Assembly: GCA_030562195.1 (NCBI GenBank)
Contig: JAUJPP010000012.1
Coordinates: 19,716,001 to 19,780,000 of the forward strand
Reading direction: 5' to 3'
DNA length: 64,000 nucleotides
Source of the DNA: Nipponacmea schrenckii
Lineage: Eukaryota; Mollusca; Gastropoda; Lottiidae
The notes under the pieces are model-generated. The model was not told the DNA's origin. It saw only the letters and a program-made list of their open reading frames with translations, and did no database searches. The stretch's first letter is position 1, and every line of letters starts with the position of its first letter. The translations under genes were made by a program, and so were the position numbers. Of the stretch, positions 1 through 10,745 are shown piece after piece.

Positions 1-32
1 ATAAAAAGCATTGTAACTTTGCTAATAAAAAT

Positions 33-236
33 TTATTTAGACTTGAGCACTTCGTTTGAAGTCACTGATATTATAAGGTTCAATGTCAAATCAAGAAATC
101 TTTTATACCTGTATTCATTGATGCATTGCTTAATTTTTTCCTCAACTTGGCGATTTTGTTTATTTTTGATACCTAAATTATATTTATCGATGAAATCTTT
201 AATAGAATTTGATGCTTTGTGGTTGTATACCCCCAC
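33..236 (-). other. possible terminal exon of a minus-strand gene (unrecognised)
   Basis: Minus-strand reading frame of about 67 codons, rich in Lys, Asn and Ile, predicted mostly helical, preceded on that strand by an acceptor-like AAATAG. The stop codon is followed by AT-rich sequence overlapping an AATAAA-like signal. No family is recognised. It may be a last exon of a gene entering from the right, a decayed transposon piece, or chance in AT-rich DNA. The overlapping plus-strand frame looks less protein-like. Confidence 0.2.
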
Positions 237-339
237 TGCTATTTGGATTTATACTGTTGTCACATACGTATGTTCTACCCATACTACGATTATTTGACAA
301 ATTTGTAACTTTTTAAGGAAAAATGGTTTAGAAGAATAT

Positions 340-1400
340 AGACAATGGTTAAGAGGTGTAGTTATAGATAATGGTTAAGAGGTGTAGTTATAGATAATGG
401 TTAAGATGTGTAGTTATAGATAATGGTTAAGAGGTATAGTTATAGATAATGGTTAAGAGGTATAGTTATAGATAATGGTTAAGAGGTATAGTTATAGATA
501 ATGGTTAAGAGGTATAGTTATAGATAATGGTTAAGATGTGTAGTTATAGATAATGGTTAAGAGGTATAGTTATAGATAATGGTTAAGAGGTGTAGTTATA
601 GATAATGGTTAAGAGGTGTAGTTATAGATAATGGTTAAGAGTGTAGTTATAGATAATGGTTAAGAGGTATATTTATAGATAATGGTTAAGAGTGTAGTTA
701 TAGATAATGATTAAGAGGTATAGTTTATAGATAATGGTTAAGAGGTATAGTTATAGATAATGGTTAAGAGGTGTAGTTATAGATAATGGTTAAGAGGTGT
801 AGTTATAGATAATGGTTAAGATGTATAGTTATAGATAATGGTTAAGATGTATAGTTATAGATAATGGTTAAGAGGTGTATTTATAGATAATGGTTAAGAT
901 GTGTAGTTATAGATAATGGTTAAGAGGTGTAGTTATAGATAATGGTAAAGATGTGTAGTTATAGATAATGGTTAAGAGGTATAGTTATAGATAATGGTTA
1001 AGAGGAGAGGTGTAGTTATAGATAATGGTTAAGAGGTATAGTTATAGATAATGGTTAAGAGGTATAGTTATAGATAATGGTTAAGATGTGTAGTTATAGA
1101 TAATGGTTAAGAGGTGTAGTTATAGATAATGGTAAAGAGGCATAGTTATAGATAATGGTGAAGAGGTATATTTATAGATAATGGTTAAGAGGTATAGTTA
1201 TAGATAATGCTTAAGAATTATAGTTATAGATAATGGTTAAGAGATATAGTTATAGATAATGGTTAAGAGTTAGTTATAGATAATGCTTAAGAATTATAGT
1301 TATAGATAATTGTTAAGAGATATTGTTATATATAATGGTTAAGAGATATAGTTATAGATAATGGTTAAGAGGTATAATAGTTATAGATAATGGTAAAGGA
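340..1400. repeat. 26-bp minisatellite (about 40 copies)
   Basis: Tandem array with consensus close to GTTATAGATAATGGTTAAGA plus GGTGTA, period 26 bp. Variants differ mainly by GGTGTA/GGTATA/TGTGTA and small indels; copies after about 1,200 are more degenerate. No gene is embedded. A degraded inverted version appears at about 2,660-2,860. Confidence 0.95.
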
Positions 1401-3300
1401 GGATATTTATTGGTACTGTAAATAAGAATGGTTCTAGAAACTGTTAAGAAGAAAAGTTATAGGTGTAGTTCAGACGATTATTGTAGTTGTACAGAACTAC
1501 ATTATATATTATATTGTTTTCAAGTGCTGGCTGGAAAGTGTCTGTTTGTGATCATTGTGAAATAGTTCTCAATGTTTCGTAATATAATTCTTTGACAAAC
1601 CAGCAGATTCATATCATTTTTTAGAACAGATGTTGCCCAAATGTTTTTCGAAAACTAAGGCAGATATTTGAGTTCTGTTTTTTTCCTCACATATCCAGAT
1701 AGCCAATATGGATATTGCCAGAAGGCAAAATGTTTGTAATCCCGATTACATCGTTCAGGATTTTTCGCAAATTTTGGGAGGACCTCTGCGATAAATATAT
1801 TTGGTCGAGATTTCCAATCCGATTGTGAAAATGTCAGTAATCCCGATTATATCATTTGTGTTTTTTCGCAAATTTTCGGAGAACATCTCTCTTGAATACT
1901 CTGTCGGATTGTGGAATAGGTCAGTAGTCCTGATTACATCATTTGGGGTTTGTTGAGAGGTATCTTCAAGGGACCTCTGTCTATTGATAACAATTACTTT
2001 ATTAAGTAACTTTCGAAGTTTCGACGAGGATACTTTCGTCGAAACGTCGCTAGGTATTGAATAATGGTATCGTTATCCATAGAATTGTATCCTGTTATAA
2101 AGGTTTCCTATTGCCTATATGAAAAAAAGTGATAATAAAGGGTGGAACTTTCGATTAAGTTATGTGCAATTTGAAATCGGACGATTTTCCTTGGAGAAGT
2201 TTTTTTATATACATTGACATGGTGTTCAAGCACTCCAGTATATATTTTTGTTAGGATACACAATATGGAATTTATCTATTCTACGGTTGTGAAGTAATAA
2301 TGAGTCACTATATCACTTGCTGAGACATCATTGTTATAACACTTTATTATGTTTTTATTATTTCTTTCTAAACATTATTATTCAAAATCCGTGGCTGCGA
2401 TAATAAATTGTTTTATATTTATTTAAAATTATTTTTTGCACTGGAATATGTGGTATGTTTTCAACTTTATGCATTGACTTTTAACACATGTCAACAACAA
2501 ATGCAGATATCTGAAAGTGATCTGAAAGTAATAATTACTGTTTGATTAGATTTATTTTACATGGAAGTTTTAGGTGTGATTTCTTCTTACAAATTAAATA
2601 TTAATTAGTATTTCAAAGTTACCTTTTTAAAAACATCCCCAATTTAACACATCTTGTTACAAAATTTACCGTCTAGAACCATTATCTGGTAAATATACCT
2701 CTTCACCATTTTCTTAATCCTCTTTAAACCCAACTAAAGAAAAATTTTCAAAAACCCACTTCCCTATTTTAACTCAAAACATATTTTAAATCATTTAACC
2801 CTTATCTTAACTACCCTCTTAATCATTATTATTGGGACCCCTTTCAAATTATCTAACCCCGAAACTATAATAATTTAAAATTTTAACTTACCCCGAACGG
2901 TGATCTAAAATTCTTAAATTGGTCTATAAAACCTTTTTCCAAAAATTCAAACAAAATTTTCTCGATGTGACAAGTATAAATCTAAATACATGGGGTCAAA
3001 ATGAAATAATAAAATTTTATAAAACCGCATAAATTATTACGACATGTTTATTTGTATCAAAAAAACAAAATGCAAATTGAAAAAAATTGGCATCTAATAC
3101 AGTTAAAAATTTTTGTTTATGGACGATGCCTTTAGTTCTGTCCATTTCCGAAACATACCATGACAATAAAATATAAACTCTTTTAGTCTGAGAATAGAAA
3201 CAAATATTAAAGGTACGAAACTCTGATTAAGTACGTTAAAATGATTAATTAATTTTGTTCTGAAGCCATGTAATCGGGTTATTATGTTATTTTTCGTGAT
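1400..3300. other. intergenic stretch with diverged repeat debris
   Basis: No gene recognised. Positions 1,735-1,990 contain three diverged units of the form TAATCCCGATTACATC... followed by a GACCTCTG-like end, related in inverted orientation to the 111-bp array further right. Positions 2,660-2,860 read like a degenerate inverted form of the 26-bp array. Positions 1,995-2,060 carry a GTCGAAACGTC-type motif often seen in decayed retroelements. The remainder is AT-rich. Confidence 0.5.
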
Positions 3301-3302
3301 TA

Positions 3303-3900
3303 GTTAAAACGATCTCGTCCCATAATTCAGGACAGAGGTCTTACAGCTATACAAAACTTCCCAAAATACCCGAATGATGTTATCGGGATTTTTTGATATT
3401 TTCCGTAAAATGTAATAATAAGCTCGCCCATAATTCAAGGCAGAGGTCTTACAGCTATACAAAACTTCCCGAAAAAACCCGAATGATGTAATCGGGATTT
3501 TTTGATATTTTCCGTAAAATGTAATAATAAGCTCGCCCCAAAATTCAAGACAGAGGTCTTTGCGACTATACAAAACTTTCCAAAAATTCCCGAATGATGT
3601 AATCGGGATTTTTTGATATTTTCCGTAAAATGTAATAATAAGCTCACCCCATAATTCAAGACAGAGGTCTTTGCGACTATACAAAACATCCCGAAAAAAC
3701 CCGAATGATGTAATCGGGATTTTTTGATATTTTCCGTAAAATGTAATAATAAGCTCGCCCCAAAATTCAAGACAGAGGTCTTTGCGACTATACAAAACTT
3801 TCCAAAAATACCCGAATGATGTAATCGGGATTTTTTGATATTTTCCGTAAAATGTAAATATAAGCTCGCCCCATAATTCAAGACAGAGGTCTTTGCAGGT
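3303..3900. repeat. 111-bp tandem array (about 5.3 copies)
   Basis: CAGAGGTC occurs at 3,333, 3,441, 3,551, 3,662, 3,773 and 3,884, so the period settles at 111 bp (37 codons). Because the period is divisible by 3, long reading frames are open on the minus strand in two frames; these are artefacts of periodicity, not genes. Confidence 0.93.
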
Positions 3901-4078
3901 GCTTCAGGCTGTGTACGTTAAAGATCCATTGACAGTTGGAAATCGCAAAGAGAGTAGGCTAATGCCGCTATACTGGAAAAAAATTCCGTTATTGCACCTG
4001 CATGGCGTTGTCCGTCTTCATTAGCCCTTAACGTGAAGAAGAGTAGGATGTAAAACTTCATTCATTTCATTTCATTTT
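3890..4078 (+). mobile_element. 5'-truncated tRNA-type SINE with TTCATTTCATTT tail
   Basis: Same family as the fuller minus-strand copy at 8,335-8,685: shared blocks around the GTACGTTAAAGATC, GGAAATCGCAAAGAGAG and GCATGGCGTTG segments, and a tail CATTCATTTCATTTCATTTT. The tRNA head is missing. Confidence 0.75.
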
Positions 4079-4475
4079 CACTATATTTTTAAAATTACAA
4101 ATTTTGATCCAAATTCAAAATTTTCCTATCAAATCGATCAAAAAAGTTCCGTTTTTCAACTGTTTTTGGCCTTTTCAGATCTTTGCGAAAATCGTCACTG
4201 TGGACAAACCAAAAGTGCCAGATAGTGATGCTTGCATGCCAGATGCTTTATCTTTATTGGTTCTAGTGTGACAGCCCCCCCAAAGTTCGGTTTCGACCCA
4301 GTTCCTTGCTTCTAGTGTTTCGCCAAGTTTTTTTTTCAAATTTTTGGTCCAAAATTCAAAATTTTCCTTAACAAATCGATCAAAAAATCTTCGTTTTTGA
4401 GTGTTTTTGGCTTTTTCAGACTTATGCGAAAACCGTCACTGTGGACAAACCAAACGTGCCAGAGAGTTGCTTTAC
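4079..4475. repeat. local direct duplication of about 240 bp
   Basis: Two related blocks (about 4,085-4,235 and 4,325-4,475) share AAATCGATCAAAAAA, a TTTTTGGCTTTTTCAG-like stretch, and CGTCACTGTGGACAAACCAAA. No protein homology recognised. Confidence 0.7.
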
Positions 4476-4814
4476 ATCTCTCTGTTTGTTTTCAAACAAC
4501 AGTCTATCAAAGTGCTGGTTGTAGCAAGACTGTGTAGGACTGTAAAGACTTGTGGTCGACCCCTTCCCTCATATGTACATGGCCATAACTCGGCCAATTT
4601 TGACCGGAGGGGTATAAATTTGCACCCATTGACAGTTTTCGTTCAACACCTATACACATATAAGAAAATAGTTGTTCTTAAACCTGTCAACCAAATGTAA
4701 GACTTGTACCCCAGAAAAAAACCTGGATAAGACGAAAGAGACTAGTCATGAGTCATGAAGTTGAGGATTATAATGAACTTGAAACATCAAAGAGATTTGC
4801 CGCCATAGGAATGT

Positions 4815-5050
4815 AATAATAAACATTGCCTTATTCTATAACTAATAACTAGTATCACACTATCAATATACATTATAATAACAATACTGTACAAAATTGT
4901 TCGTTCCGCTTATTTCCTGTTTGTTAGATTAGAATTTTTTCCAACCTTTCCGGTCCTCTATCAGTAATCTCTGATATAGTAGCTATACCAACAAATTCAT
5001 CTTTTTAAATACACGTATAACGAAATCATATTTATAGTTCCACATGCAAC
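4815..5050 (-). pseudogene. fragment E: inverted exon 3 remnant of the ADAMTS-like family
   Basis: Read on the minus strand, about 5,002-4,950 matches exon 3 of the metalloproteinase genes (VGxxTISEI-type residues), with a changed first part and no valid donor. The flanking minus-strand sequence matches intron sequence around fragment D. The remnant lies about 1.1 kb upstream of the copy A TATA box, the same spacing as D to the copy B TATA box, so E and D are probably duplicates of one ancestral inverted insertion. Confidence 0.7.
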
Positions 5051-6090
5051 TACCGTGCCCAAATGACATAAAGCATATTGTAACGCTTATTTTATTCTAT
5101 ACTGTCGCACACCTGTCTTACCATGATAATTCTTCAGTCGAAAACGATTATGGTACGTTGAACGCTGAAGCATGCTGATATGAGTCGCAATAGGTCAATT
5201 TTGATCCCAGAGGTATCATTTTCGCACCATACGACGTGTCCTGCGTCTATTTCAGTCGAAACAGAATTTCGGAATTTGTCAAATCGATAAAACCGTCTTT
5301 AAAGTATTGTGCTGTAGCAGGCAGAGTTTGCAAGACAGGAACTTAACAATTTGAAGCATAGCGATTGATATGTACCTTCAGTGCATGGACAATTGCGTAA
5401 CGGATTTTGAAATGAATCATATTGAAAATCTTCAGTTCTTAGCTTTTTAACACTCCAGATGGCACCAGTAGTATTAGTATTTTACCTTGAAAAGTTGCTG
5501 TACTGATTTAAATCATGTAAGTTGCCTACAAATGACGTATATGCAATAAATTATATCTAACGGTTTCCCATTCCACAGACTTTCTTAAAAACCACTGTCT
5601 TCAAAGGAGATTCCATTGTAGAGACTAATAATATAGATATTAAAGTATATTTTAAAGAAAACGATACTCGTCAACTTTTGCATAAGAGATCATTTTACAT
5701 AAATATACCCTTTCTGGAATAGTTATGTCACACGTCTTAACGATTCCACCGAATTTGCACAATATCTTCTGTTTTCTCCAAACTGTAAACGATTTTAGCG
5801 AAACGTGCAAAATTCAAGTTGATGCAATACATGTCCCTTTAAGTCATGCTAATTGAGCTTCTATATTTGTCCGATGCAGACCCATGGGCCTCCATTTTAA
5901 TTCAAAATGATTTTATGAACTTCTATAGTATAATCATGTGACCCTTTCTCCACCACACATTTCCCCACCCCATCCTCAGATTCAACACTTTTGATATTGA
6001 AATAAAGAGCAGTCTAGGATCAAGCAATATCATCAAACTAATTATCCACGTGAAACTATTTATAATAAATATTCATAATGATAATATCCT
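5050..6090. other. upstream region of copy A, no gene
   Basis: AT-rich flank with no protein-like frame. Its beginning is similar to the flank beside fragment D (about 24,490-24,660; shared ACCGTGCCCA and CGCACACC words) and its end matches the copy B promoter flank, showing that the whole upstream block was duplicated with the gene. Confidence 0.5.
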
Positions 6091-6095
6091 AGACC

Positions 6096-6151
6096 TATAT
6101 AAATAGACATTGCAGTCAATATCGAACCAGTGGGTCAAATTAGTCTCCACG
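6096..6151 (+). promoter_or_regulatory. copy A TATA box and non-coding first exon
   Basis: TATATAAA at 6,096-6,103 is followed about 48 nt later by a canonical donor (ACG|GTAAGTTAG, exon end 6,151). The block from about 6,010 to 6,160 is nearly identical to 25,490-25,632 upstream of copy B, far more conserved than the surrounding flank. A transcription start around 6,125 is inferred from normal TATA spacing. Confidence 0.65.
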
Positions 6152-6699
6152 GTAAGTTAGAAAGTTACATTTTCCACTTCTCATATTCACTCAAGAAATT
6201 AACCTGAATTAAGATTTTCACCCGAAGGAATTATTTGATTGGTTTGTTAAGTTTAAACTTTCGTTTTAGTAGTTTGATTTTAGCTCGTGTGTCTTTTATA
6301 ATGAATTATTATTAAACTATATAGTTGTATACTTTCTGAAATAGCCAATAGTCACCAATACACTTTTCAGCAATAAAAACCAATGCGGTTCGACTGCAAT
6401 AAGGGTCATTGTCAGTAGAAAAAGACCTGGATGTTGACAATCTCGTGGTATACATTTGTAGAATTTCAGAGCATTTTGTTGTCAGATTTATTGTAATTTT
6501 AATAAAGGATATTGATAGTTGAAATTCAGCTTTTTCTATCAACATAGTAAACATTTAGATAAATAAATTCATTGTATCAAGCGATTATTTATTCAATCGT
6601 GAAGAATAACTGTTTTAGGATAGATATAATTAATATATATGACATTCATTTTTCAAGGGGATATATTTTGTGTTATAGGTTTGTTTTTGCTATTTTGTT

Positions 6700-6901
6700 T
6701 TTAGCCCATTTTGGGTTACAAACCTTCTGTGATATTGTTTTTAGCATTGTTTTGTCGCCCCTTTTTGGGTTTCTGTGAGGCTTTATATTTTAATGTATTA
6801 ATGACTTTCTAATTTTGTTTTGGTTTTAAATCGTATTCAGGCGCTATATAGCCCGTTCTGGTGCTGATGCACCTTAATACATTTCATTTCATTTCATTTC
6901 C
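6700..6901 (+). mobile_element. SINE-like fragment ending in CATTTCATTTCATTTC
   Basis: Sequence ending GGTGCTGATGCACCTTAATA followed by a CATTTCATTTCATTTC tail, typical of a SINE 3' end; a related end without the tail occurs at about 17,215-17,252. It lies in the first intron of copy A, only about 50 bp before the signal-peptide exon. Confidence 0.45.
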
Positions 6902-7515
6902 ATCAGAAATGAAACAGTGATATACAAATTTAAAACACTTCATTTCAGAACAAGAGATGACTATTCTCAATTTCAAACTGCTGTTGTTGACACTCTGTTT
7001 GTCAGGTTGTAAGGTTTGTAAATAATTTACTACAACACTTACAATTGAAATAGCTGGCTTATCTTGGAAGTTTCTGATGGTTGTGGTGTCTTCACTAAGT
7101 GCCTTCATAGGCCTGAAGGGGGCTTGTGGGGTGACAGGTTTGGAGGAGAGGCGTTGGGTGAACTTGTTCACCCCTCTAAAATACGTAATTGCTGCAGATC
7201 TATATTTCCGCGTTATTCATCCAAATGCAATCTTAGACTTGGTTTCGTCAATTCGAATTTTGTTCCCATCGTATATATATGCGTCAAATTTTATTGACTA
7301 TAAGTGTAAATGGAACCTCGGCTCATTAAACCTTACAGGCGAATGATCCGACAAATAATAATATATTGTTTCAAATTTACAGGGAGTTGATGAAAATCAC
7401 CAAGGATTTCGATATCTTCGTAGTGGTAAGTTGTCTTTTAGCATCTAATTTTTTGATTGTGATCAAGTTCTATCTATGCCGAATGTAAGATGATTTAATG
7501 TCATTTAGAACGTTT

Positions 7516-7740
7516 TGTTGCAACAATATTTTCGTTATTGGGATAACACTTTCTTGGTATAGCACAGATTCTAGTGCTGGAATTGGCTGAGACCTGAACG
7601 GGTTTCGAACAAGTGATCACAAAGTCAGGCACCTAATCGCCAGCAATACATGTCAACCGTCTAGACCACTCAGCCAATTTTCAGCACTAGAATCTGTGCT
7701 ATACCAAGAAAGTGTTATCCCAATAACGAAAATATTGTTA
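7516..7740 (-). mobile_element. palindromic tRNA-like SINE with inverted second tail
   Basis: Minus strand carries a tRNA-like head (GGCTGAGTGGTCTAGACGG, with TTGTTCGAAACCC resembling a B box) followed by a tail ending in AACGAAAATATTGTTGCAAC. A second copy of the roughly 58-bp tail lies inverted on the other side (7,522-7,579 against 7,682-7,739), making a near-perfect fold-back around a 100-bp tRNA-like core. A one-tailed copy is at 46,225-46,395. It sits in an intron of copy A. Confidence 0.8.
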
Positions 7741-8334
7741 ATGTCGAATGTAAGTTACATGTAACTATTTCTTTGGGCGAACATAGAGCTTGCTTAATAT
7801 AAGGTTTTCGAAATTATCCTCGAAATTATATCTTATACATCCCGTATTCGTGGAATGTTTTATGGTCGTCCTAAAGACGACAAATACAACATCAATATTC
7901 ATCGAAAATAGGTTCAAAGCAACTAACGTTCCATGTACTCTGTATGTATAAGCCATACGCAGTTATACATGCAAGATATTTTCGACGACTTTACAGCACT
8001 GCGACGTACATCATAATGCATTCATTGAAACTTTAAATAATATGATTTCTTTATATTTCAAATAGTTGGATTTGAACATGTTGGTATAGCTACTATATCA
8101 GAGATTAGTGATGGAGAACCACAGAGGTAGTAAACAATTATATTATAAATATATAAGAACACTGTTATTACGGATAAACTACCCCGTCCTTTAATTTCAG
8201 CAACGCTTCAATTCACGTACAGGAATCTTTATCAAGCATACAGGATAACAGACAAATTAGAACAACAAGTATATATAGAAAACATTGACATCTCAAATAA
8301 GATTGGTGATCATTAAAAAAACAATTACAAAGGA

Positions 8335-8685
8335 TAAAATGAAACGAATGGAGTTTTACGTTCTACTCTTCTGCACCTTATGGGCTAAGACGTCAACGCC
8401 ATGCAGTGTGCAATGAGGGACATTTTGCCAGGACAGCGGCATTAGCCTTCTCTTTTTGCGATTTCCAACTTTCGAGAGATCTTTAACGTACACAGCCTGT
8501 AACACATGGGGCCTCGGTTTATTGTCCCATCCGAACGACTAGACGCTTTTTCCATGTCAGTTCCTCCGACCTGCATCACTGACAGGCCAAAAATCCGAAA
8601 GTTCATCTGGACCATTGCCGGGATTGAACCCTGGACCCTCGGGTTAGCGAGCAAACGTCTAACTCACTGAGCCACATCGGCTAAA
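8335..8685 (-). mobile_element. tRNA-derived SINE, near full length
   Basis: On the minus strand the element starts with a tRNA-like head: GTGGCTCAGTGAG (A-box-like) and GGTTCAATCCC (B-box match), followed by a body and a tail that reads TTCGTTTCATTTT. Related fragments are at 3,890-4,078, 46,695-46,765 and 56,980-57,068. It lies in intron 3 of copy A. Confidence 0.8.
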
Positions 8686-9039
8686 AGGATAAAAGGATAA
8701 CATTTAATGAAATGTATTTATTGTTCCACCTACTTCTAAATGTCTTTCAAAAAGTAAAATTATATTCTTTTCTAGAATAAATAATTATAAATAACACATG
8801 CGAATTTTTTTACAGAATTTTACTTAGATTGTGTATTGATAGTTTACAATGTTTATTACAATAAGATATTGTCCTTCAATAAACAATGTTTATTACAATA
8901 GATATTGCCCTAATAATACATAATATTTTGTACATATTATCTGTTATGGTAATAAATGAATGAGTTCATGAAATTTCAAGATCATTGGTTATGCTCTACC
9001 AGCTTTACAGTAAAAAAATACACTGTAATCACATTGTAG

Positions 9040-9140
9040 TTTATAGCAAACTTCGAGAAAGACGATCAACTGTGATGTAAGCCATGTCACTAAAAAAATT
9101 AGAAAAGTGAATTTCATTTCTCGACCATTGCCAGGTAATG
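9040..9140 (+). pseudogene. second, decayed exon 4 within copy A
   Basis: ACTTCGAGAAAGACGATCAA at about 9,050 matches the start of exon 4 and TTGCCAG|GTAATG at about 9,128 resembles its 3' edge and donor; the middle is unrecognisable. It lies 350 bp before the better-preserved but stopped exon 4 at 9,490, so this exon was duplicated and both copies decayed. Confidence 0.6.
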
Positions 9141-10114
9141 TTGAATGCTTGTGTATTTCCTCGGTTTACAAACGTAACTTTCATAGACGTAAAATTATAT
9201 TAAAAATAACACCAATGAAATTAGTTGCATTGTTCCAACTTAAATGTCTTTATAGTAACAATGTTTCTACTAGAATATCTTAAATAACAATAATTTATTT
9301 ATAATTGATATTATCATTAGTTTATTTGTAATTAACAATGTATTGGATTACATGAAATGATTTCCAAATCAAGCTGAAATATCATGTTATTGATAATAGA
9401 ATGACAACTGTAAATTAAGATCCCTTACTGTTATCTCTATCAAGTATTGCTAGTAAATTACATTTATAGATCTGTTTTTCCCATCTTAGTTTTGATGAAG
9501 GAAGACTTCGAGAAAGACGATCAACTGGTGATGGTGAAAATGTTCATTTCAAATAACATAAACTTGACTGTAATATCACGTGCGTACGTAATGTTTCAAT
9601 ATTTTTACAATTTAAGACATCCCTACAGGTTATCATACTAGTATTACCAGTAAAAAACATACATTGTTTTGTACTTGTTTATAAACTTCGTATTACAGAC
9701 TCAACTTATGTCAAAATCGTTTATTTAATATTAAATTAAAACATACCGATTTGTCTACATTGACATTGATTGTAAACTATAGATAATTTTATATTAATCT
9801 TACATGAAGATAACTTACGTAATTTATAAATTACTATTCTTATTTAAATAGGTATATATTTTCATATATTAAATTTCAAACTTCCTAATTCTAAATTCTA
9901 TTCTTACTTTGAAATACGTAATTAAAATTTTCAAAACTTCAATATACATACTAATGTACTATTGACAAACACTGTCAAACGAATCAAATTTAACAATTTA
10001 CTATGAAATTTGGAGATAACTTTTATCTAGATCTACATGAGCAATTATTTGACTAAGCTGTCAAATGAATAAAAATTTAACTGTATTTACTTAAATAACA
10101 TTGCTAACTTGGTT

Positions 10115-10745
10115 AATTTACTTACTGTCGAAATACGTAATAATAATTTTACAATATTACTTTACAATTTAAGATAACATTACCCGCTAATTTTACTACA
10201 ATTACTATTACTTACTGCGAAATACGGTAATAATAATTTAACAATATTACTTTACAATTTAAGATAACATTACCCGCTAATTTTACTACAATTACTATTA
10301 CTTACTGTCGAAATACGGTAATAATAATTTAACAATATTACTATGAAATTTAAGATAACATTACTTACTAATTTTACTACAATTACTATTACTTACTGTC
10401 GAAATACGTAATAATAATTTAACAATATTACTTTACAATTTAAGATAACATTACCCGCTAATTTTACTACAATTACTATTACTTACTGTCGAAATACGGT
10501 AATAATAATTTAACAATATTACTTTACAATTTAAGATAACATTACCCGCTAATTTTACTACAATTCTATTACTTACTGTCGAAATACGGTAATAATTTAA
10601 CAATATTACTTTACAATTTAAGATAACATTACCCGCTAATTTTACTACAATTACTATTATTATTATCGAAATACGGTAATAATTTAACAATATTACTTTA
10701 CAATTTAAGATAACATTACCCGCTAATTTTACTACAATTACTTTT
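10115..10745 (+). repeat. copy A array of exon 5 donor junctions (about 7 units, 90 bp)
   Basis: Each unit of about 88-91 bp contains TTACTGTCGAAATACG, the 3' end of exon 5, followed by GTAATAATA, its 5' splice site, then about 65 bp of intron start. Units begin near 10,120, 10,210, 10,300, 10,391, 10,482, 10,571 and 10,657. Exon 5 itself is decayed here, so the array has outlived its source. Confidence 0.9.

Noticed and set aside
3304..3881. 163- and 148-codon minus-strand frames
   Set aside because: Overlapping frames in the 111-bp array, repeating every 37 residues; no independent evidence of coding.
8608..8685. Functional tRNA gene on the minus strand
   Set aside because: A- and B-box words are part of a full SINE with a body and CATTT-type tail.
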